From NCBI GenBank assembly GCA_023417655.1, contig JAEZFD010000040.1, forward strand, positions 1 through 64,000: a DNA stretch of 64,000 bases. Reading direction: 5' to 3'. The stretch is from Planctomycetota bacterium. GTDB taxonomy: Bacteria > Planctomycetota > Planctomycetia > Planctomycetales > Planctomycetaceae. Positions within the stretch are counted from its first letter, which is position 1, and each line of letters begins with the position of its first letter. The notes beneath the pieces were generated by a model that did not search any database, was not told the DNA's origin, and saw nothing but the letters and a program-made list of their open reading frames with translations. A program made the position numbers and the translations under genes. Shown here one piece after another: positions 63,411 through 64,000 of the stretch.

Positions 63411-63861
63411 TGTTCCCCCGCAGCTCAAGATTTTCCGTGCCTGATTCAAGCCATTGAACAACCATTTGAATCAGGTTCTCCGGTTCCCATTTGCCACTTC
63501 CCTTCATGGAGCATTCCCATACTGTAAGGATTCTCCACCCCGCTCTGTTGAGTTGATCGCATGCCGATAAATCCCGCTCCCGATTGCCGCTGATTTTGGT
63601 TTTCCAGAACTCCGGTCGCGTCGAGGGCCATCGAAATAAGGGGCAATCGTGCAGGTGCCAGAAACATCCATGAACAAAGATTACCGCCCTTCGGCCGGGA
63701 AAAACGAGATCGGGTTTCCCCGGCAGGTTTCGGCCATGCAGCCGATAACGATATCCGCGTCGATGCAGCGACGTTCTCAGCATGAGTTCCGGACGGGTGT
63801 TTTTCCCCCGTATTCCAGACATCATTCGGCTGCGGGTTGCTGCATCCACAACATCAGACAT
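63397..63861 (-). CDS. very-short-patch mismatch endonuclease (Vsr)
   Basis: A 154-aa Vsr protein that nicks at T:G mismatches arising from deamination of methylated cytosine in the Dcm site. It shows the family pattern TRSRMMSGIRGKNTRPE, KPDLVFPGRRAVIFVHGCFWH and WKTKISGNRERD. It is encoded between the methyltransferase and endonuclease genes, as in many Dcm-type systems. ATG at 63861 overlaps the methyltransferase stop. Confidence 0.93.
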   Translation of the reverse strand: MSDVVDAATRSRMMSGIRGKNTRPELMLRTSLHRRGYRYRLHGRNLPGKPDLVFPGRRAVIFVHGCFWHLHDCPLFRWPSTRPEFWKTKISGNRERDLSACDQLNRAGWRILTVWECSMKGSGKWEPENLIQMVVQWLESGTENLELRGNNGAG

Positions 63862-64000
63862 GAAACCGGAACTTCTTTTGCTTATCGGACAAGATGCTGT
63901 TATCGGGCAGGTAGGGAGCCATGTGCCCTGCAACGGCATTGACTGCCTCGCTCACAACGGCATTCCCGAATTGCTTGTACGCCTGCATGTCGGATACCGG
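63854..64000 (-). CDS. dcm: C5-cytosine DNA methyltransferase, C-terminal end (partial)
   Basis: Forty-eight codons from the window edge to the TGA at 63854-63856. The translation contains QAYKQFGNAVVSEAVNAVAGHM, which is the conserved motif X region of C5-cytosine methyltransferases. Its position before Vsr and an EcoRII-type nuclease indicates the modification enzyme of that system. The catalytic part lies outside the window. Confidence 0.85.
   Translation of the reverse strand, partial: PVSDMQAYKQFGNAVVSEAVNAVAGHMAPYLPDNSILSDKQKKFRFHV

Noticed and set aside
30820..64000. Right-hand att repeat of the element
   Set aside because: I saw no second copy of the tRNA-Arg 3' end in the window by eye; a computed search would be needed, and the end probably lies beyond 64,000.

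Overview
The window comes from a planctomycete chromosome. The left part carries gene families typical of that phylum: a DUF1080 secreted hydrolase-like protein, the paired large cytochrome-c/DUF1587-1592-1588-1585 protein and DUF1552 Tat protein, a Tat-exported Gfo/Idh/MocA oxidoreductase, and an ECF sigma factor with a long anti-sigma-like partner. There are no rRNA genes and no CRISPR array.

Bases 1-29,462 are ordinary chromosome, mostly single genes or short operons separated by strong inverted-repeat terminators. Its most striking part is at the left edge. There a retron-type reverse transcriptase (536-1918) is preceded by what reads as a complete retron ncRNA (about 301-453): an 18-19 bp a1/a2 pairing, the expected AAGC branch position, two small msr hairpins, a 16-bp msd hairpin and a well-placed promoter. 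The rest includes an HpcH/HpaI aldolase, an oligopeptide ABC transporter without its ATPases, a polyprenyl-phosphate-type glycosyltransferase, a ketosynthase-like protein that has lost its catalytic cysteine, QueF, a nucleoside hydrolase, a Bax-inhibitor-like membrane protein, a metallophosphoesterase, a manganese catalase, and tRNA-Asn and tRNA-Arg genes.

From tRNA-Arg (29,389-29,462) to the end of the window lies an integrated plasmid-like element. A tyrosine recombinase follows the tRNA directly. Behind it comes a long minus-strand operon of two excisionase-like HTH proteins, small membrane proteins, a VirD4/TraG-type coupling ATPase and a ParB-like protein. The element also carries a sigma factor fused to a formylglycine-generating-enzyme-like domain, a serine resolvase, a VapBC-type module, a giant methylase/SNF2-helicase protein, a MobF (TrwC-like) relaxase with a candidate oriT, a run of tiny translationally coupled accessory genes, ParA, and a RepA initiator preceded by seven direct iterons and a DnaA box. 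That last group is a complete plasmid-type replication origin inside a tRNA-integrated element. No VirB4/T4SS channel genes and no right-hand att repeat are visible, so the element is either mobilizable only or continues past base 64,000.

The element's cargo looks defensive. At 47,317-51,574 three tightly coupled genes encode a multi-pass membrane protein, a ComEC-like metallo-beta-lactamase-fold hydrolase, and one 796-aa polypeptide fusing E2, E1 and JAB/JAMM domains, which is a full bacterial ubiquitin-like conjugation/deconjugation enzyme set with no CD-NTase and no visible ubiquitin-like modifier. At the right edge are a phospholipase-D-like protein and a Dcm-type methyltransferase (partial) - Vsr - EcoRII-like restriction module. 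The retron and the E2-E1-JAB operon are the two best candidates for new biology.
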